A DNA stretch of 19,700 bases from Liolophura sinensis (Eukaryota > Mollusca > Polyplacophora > Chitonida > Chitonidae): contig NW_027018508.1 in the NCBI RefSeq assembly GCF_032854445.1, forward strand, positions 1 through 19,700, read 5' to 3'. Below, one piece after another: positions 18,313 to 19,700 of the stretch (positions are counted from its first letter, which is position 1; every line of letters begins with the position of its first letter). Made by a program: the position numbers and the translations under genes. Under the pieces are notes generated by a model that saw only the letters and a program-made list of their open reading frames with translations, was not told where the DNA came from and ran no database searches.

Positions 18313-18864
18313 CACTACTCTGTACAATCGCGACTGGTCATTACTATATTCAACTTTTTGACTATAAGTTATGTGCCCTTCGGTAGCCCAGAAGACCTGA
18401 AATCTTTGGGCTAAGCCCATTTAACTCACCCAGCAATTGTCTTACTTCTAAGTCCAAGACAATCTCAATGTCTTTATCTACGTGTAGAAAAACCCACACT
18501 ATTTGTACATAAAAAAAACACAAGGTACTTGATACAGTCTGCTGTAAAAAGTACAACTAAAACACTGACCCACTTTAGTAAGGTGCCAAAAGATGCGGAA
18601 TTGGGCCAGGCATCGGCAGCTGTTGAAAAATTGCAAATTTCCCTGGTTTCCATGGAGTAAGAGCCGTTTCTGGGCACGTGATTATGACATAATTGATCAT
18701 TCAATTGTCACTACAGCCAAACGTTTTGGTCGGAGAGCAACGCGGTTTGCACCATTCGATTTCTCGTTACAAAATACGTCGGATTAGCCTCTTACCAGCA
18801 GCACTGGAACAGTTTTCGCACTTTTGCATTTTTCCCTGGTCTTTTTGTTAATTGAAATCGGCTA
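18313..18864 (+). repeat. Satellite monomer M33
   Basis: 552 bp. GT is lost in CTACACTACTCTG, which removes one arm of the first dyad. Single or double gains occur in AACTTTTTGAC, AAACCCACAC, ACATAAAAAAAACAC and CTAAAACACTG. Counterpart of M29. Confidence 0.94.
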
Positions 18865-19412
18865 CACTGTACTCTGTACAATCGCGACTGGTCATTACTA
18901 TATTCAACTTTTGACTATAAGTTATGTGCCCTTCGGTAGCCCAGAAGACCTGAAATCTTTGGGCTAAGCCCATTTAACTCACCCAGCAATTGTCTTACTT
19001 CTAAGTGCAAGACAATCTCAATGTCTTTATCTACGTGTAGAAAAACCACACCATTTGTACATAAAAAACACGAGGTACTTGATGCAGTCTGCTGTAAAAA
19101 GTACAACTAAACACAGACCCACATTTATAAGGTGCCAAAAGATGCGGAATTGGGCCAGGTATCGGCAGCTGTTGAAAAATTGCCAATTTCCCTGGTTTCC
19201 ATGGAGTAAGAGCCGTTGCTGTGCACGTGATTATGACATAAATGATCATTCAATTGTCGCTACAGGCAAAAGTATTGGTCGGAGAGCACGCGGTTTACAC
19301 CATTCGATTTCTCGTCACAAAATACGTCGGATTAGCCTCTTACCAGCAGCACTGGAACAGTTTTCGCACTTTTGCATTTTTGCCTGTTCTTTTTGTTAAT
19401 TGAAATCGGCTA
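18865..19412 (+). repeat. Satellite monomer M34
   Basis: 548 bp, with A lost in GAGCACGCGG near 19288. Counterpart of M30, including GCCTGTTC at its end. Confidence 0.95.
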
Positions 19413-19700
19413 CACTGTACTCTGTACAATCGCGACTGGTCATTATTATATTCAACTTTTGACTATAAGTTATGTGCCCTTCGGTAGCCCAGAAGACCTG
19501 AAATCTTTGGGCTAAGCCCATTTAACTCACCCAGCAATTGCCTTACTTCTAAGTGCAAGACAATCTCAATGTCTTTATCTACGTGTAGAAAAACCACACC
19601 ATTTGTACGTGAAAAACACAAGGTACTTGATACAGTCTGCTGTAAAAAAGTACAACTGAACCACTGACCAACTTCAGTAAGGTGCCAAAAGATGCGGAAT
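19413..19700 (+). repeat. Satellite monomer M35 (cut by the window edge)
   Basis: 288 bp present. Opens like M31 (CATTATTATATTC). From about 19565 it carries CTCAATG, GTGAAAAACACAAGGTAC and GACCAACTTCAG, unlike M31, so it leaves the 4-mer register. Single-base gains occur in GTAAAAAAGTAC and GAACCACTG. Confidence 0.93.

Larger units (their letters stand above)
1..19700 (+). repeat. Satellite DNA array, 549-bp monomer, 34 complete copies plus one partial
   Basis: The block CACTGTACTCTGTACAATCG, or a close variant, starts at 1, 550, 1099, 1648, 2200, 2749, 3293, 3843, 4395, 4946, 5743, 6292, 6841, 7390, 7939, 8488, 9037, 9833, 10382, 10931, 11480, 12029, 12578, 13127, 13924, 14473, 15022, 15571, 16120, 16669, 17217, 17764, 18313, 18865 and 19413. 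Most spacings are exactly 549. The three spacings near 797 contain a SINE. All copies face the same way and abut without spacer. No unique sequence is present, so both ends of the array lie outside the window. I set the monomer start at this block for convenience; the true replication unit may begin elsewhere. No gene of any kind is supported inside the array. Confidence 0.98.
15022..19700 (+). repeat. 4-monomer higher-order repeat of about 2,196 bp (two units plus a partial)
   Basis: M27-M30 (15022-17216, 2,195 bp) and M31-M34 (17217-19412, 2,196 bp) pair as M27/M31, M28/M32, M29/M33 and M30/M34. Diagnostic variants support each pair: GATTTGTCGTCAC in M27/M31, GTTGCCGGGC in M28/M32, CATAATTGATCATT and CTCGTTACAA in M29/M33, AACACGAGGTACTTGATGCAG in M30/M34. 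The phrase GCCTGTTCTTTTTG ends both M30 and M34, and CATTATTATATTC opens both M31 and M35, so the junction itself is repeated. M31 differs from M27 in its first 170 bp or so. Confidence 0.88.

Noticed and set aside
1-19700. CRISPR array or bacterial repeat cluster
   Set aside because: The repeated unit is 549 bp without unique spacers, and the SINE with poly(A) tail and target-site duplication indicates a eukaryotic genome.
1-19700. rDNA intergenic spacer, 5S or snRNA gene cluster
   Set aside because: I find no rRNA or snRNA core, no complete Pol III A/B box pair in the monomer and no T-run terminator placed after a gene-like segment.
1-19700. Internal subrepeats within the 549-bp monomer (for example thirds of 183 bp)
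   Set aside because: By eye I find only short chance similarities between parts of the monomer; nothing supports an internal tandem origin.

Overview
The whole window is one continuous satellite DNA array. It holds 34 complete monomers and one cut-off monomer, all head-to-tail in one orientation, with a basic period of 549 bp. I see no protein-coding gene, rRNA, tRNA or CRISPR array. The long open frames that recur about every 549 bp are the same repeat sequence read again, not genes. The only non-satellite sequence is a short retroposon (SINE) of about 236 bp ending in poly(A). It is present three times at identical positions, with the same 12-bp target-site duplication.

Organism: the array points to an animal genome, in a heterochromatic, centromeric, pericentromeric or subtelomeric block. 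The SINE body and 3' end look to me, from memory, like a SINE family widespread in marine invertebrates, especially bivalve molluscs (MetaSINE-like). A bivalve or another marine invertebrate is therefore my best guess. It is an inference, not a proof.

Layout. (1) 1-4945: nine monomers (M1-M9) of mixed subtype, with a dimeric pattern M3-M4 / M5-M6 of about 1.1 kb. (2) 4946-17216: three successive 7-monomer higher-order repeats (HORs) of 4,091, 4,090 and 4,090 bp. Each starts with the SINE-bearing monomer (M10, M17, M24). (3) From 15022 to the right edge a 4-monomer HOR of about 2,196 bp takes over (M27-M30, M31-M34, start of M35). It overlaps the last part of the third 7-mer, and no further SINE appears. 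The last monomers of the first 7-mer match the array to its left, and those of the third match the array to its right. The middle unit contains a chimeric monomer (M23) joining the two types, so the window records steps of unequal exchange or gene conversion.

The monomer is rich in short dyad symmetries, including two compound hairpin-forming segments, and carries one E-box (CACGTG) in nearly every copy. Small, mostly homopolymer indels occur only in M4-M9 and M30-M35. Monomers M1-M3 and M10-M29 keep an exact 549-bp register. This may reflect sequence quality at the two sides or a real difference in how recently the central block was homogenised.
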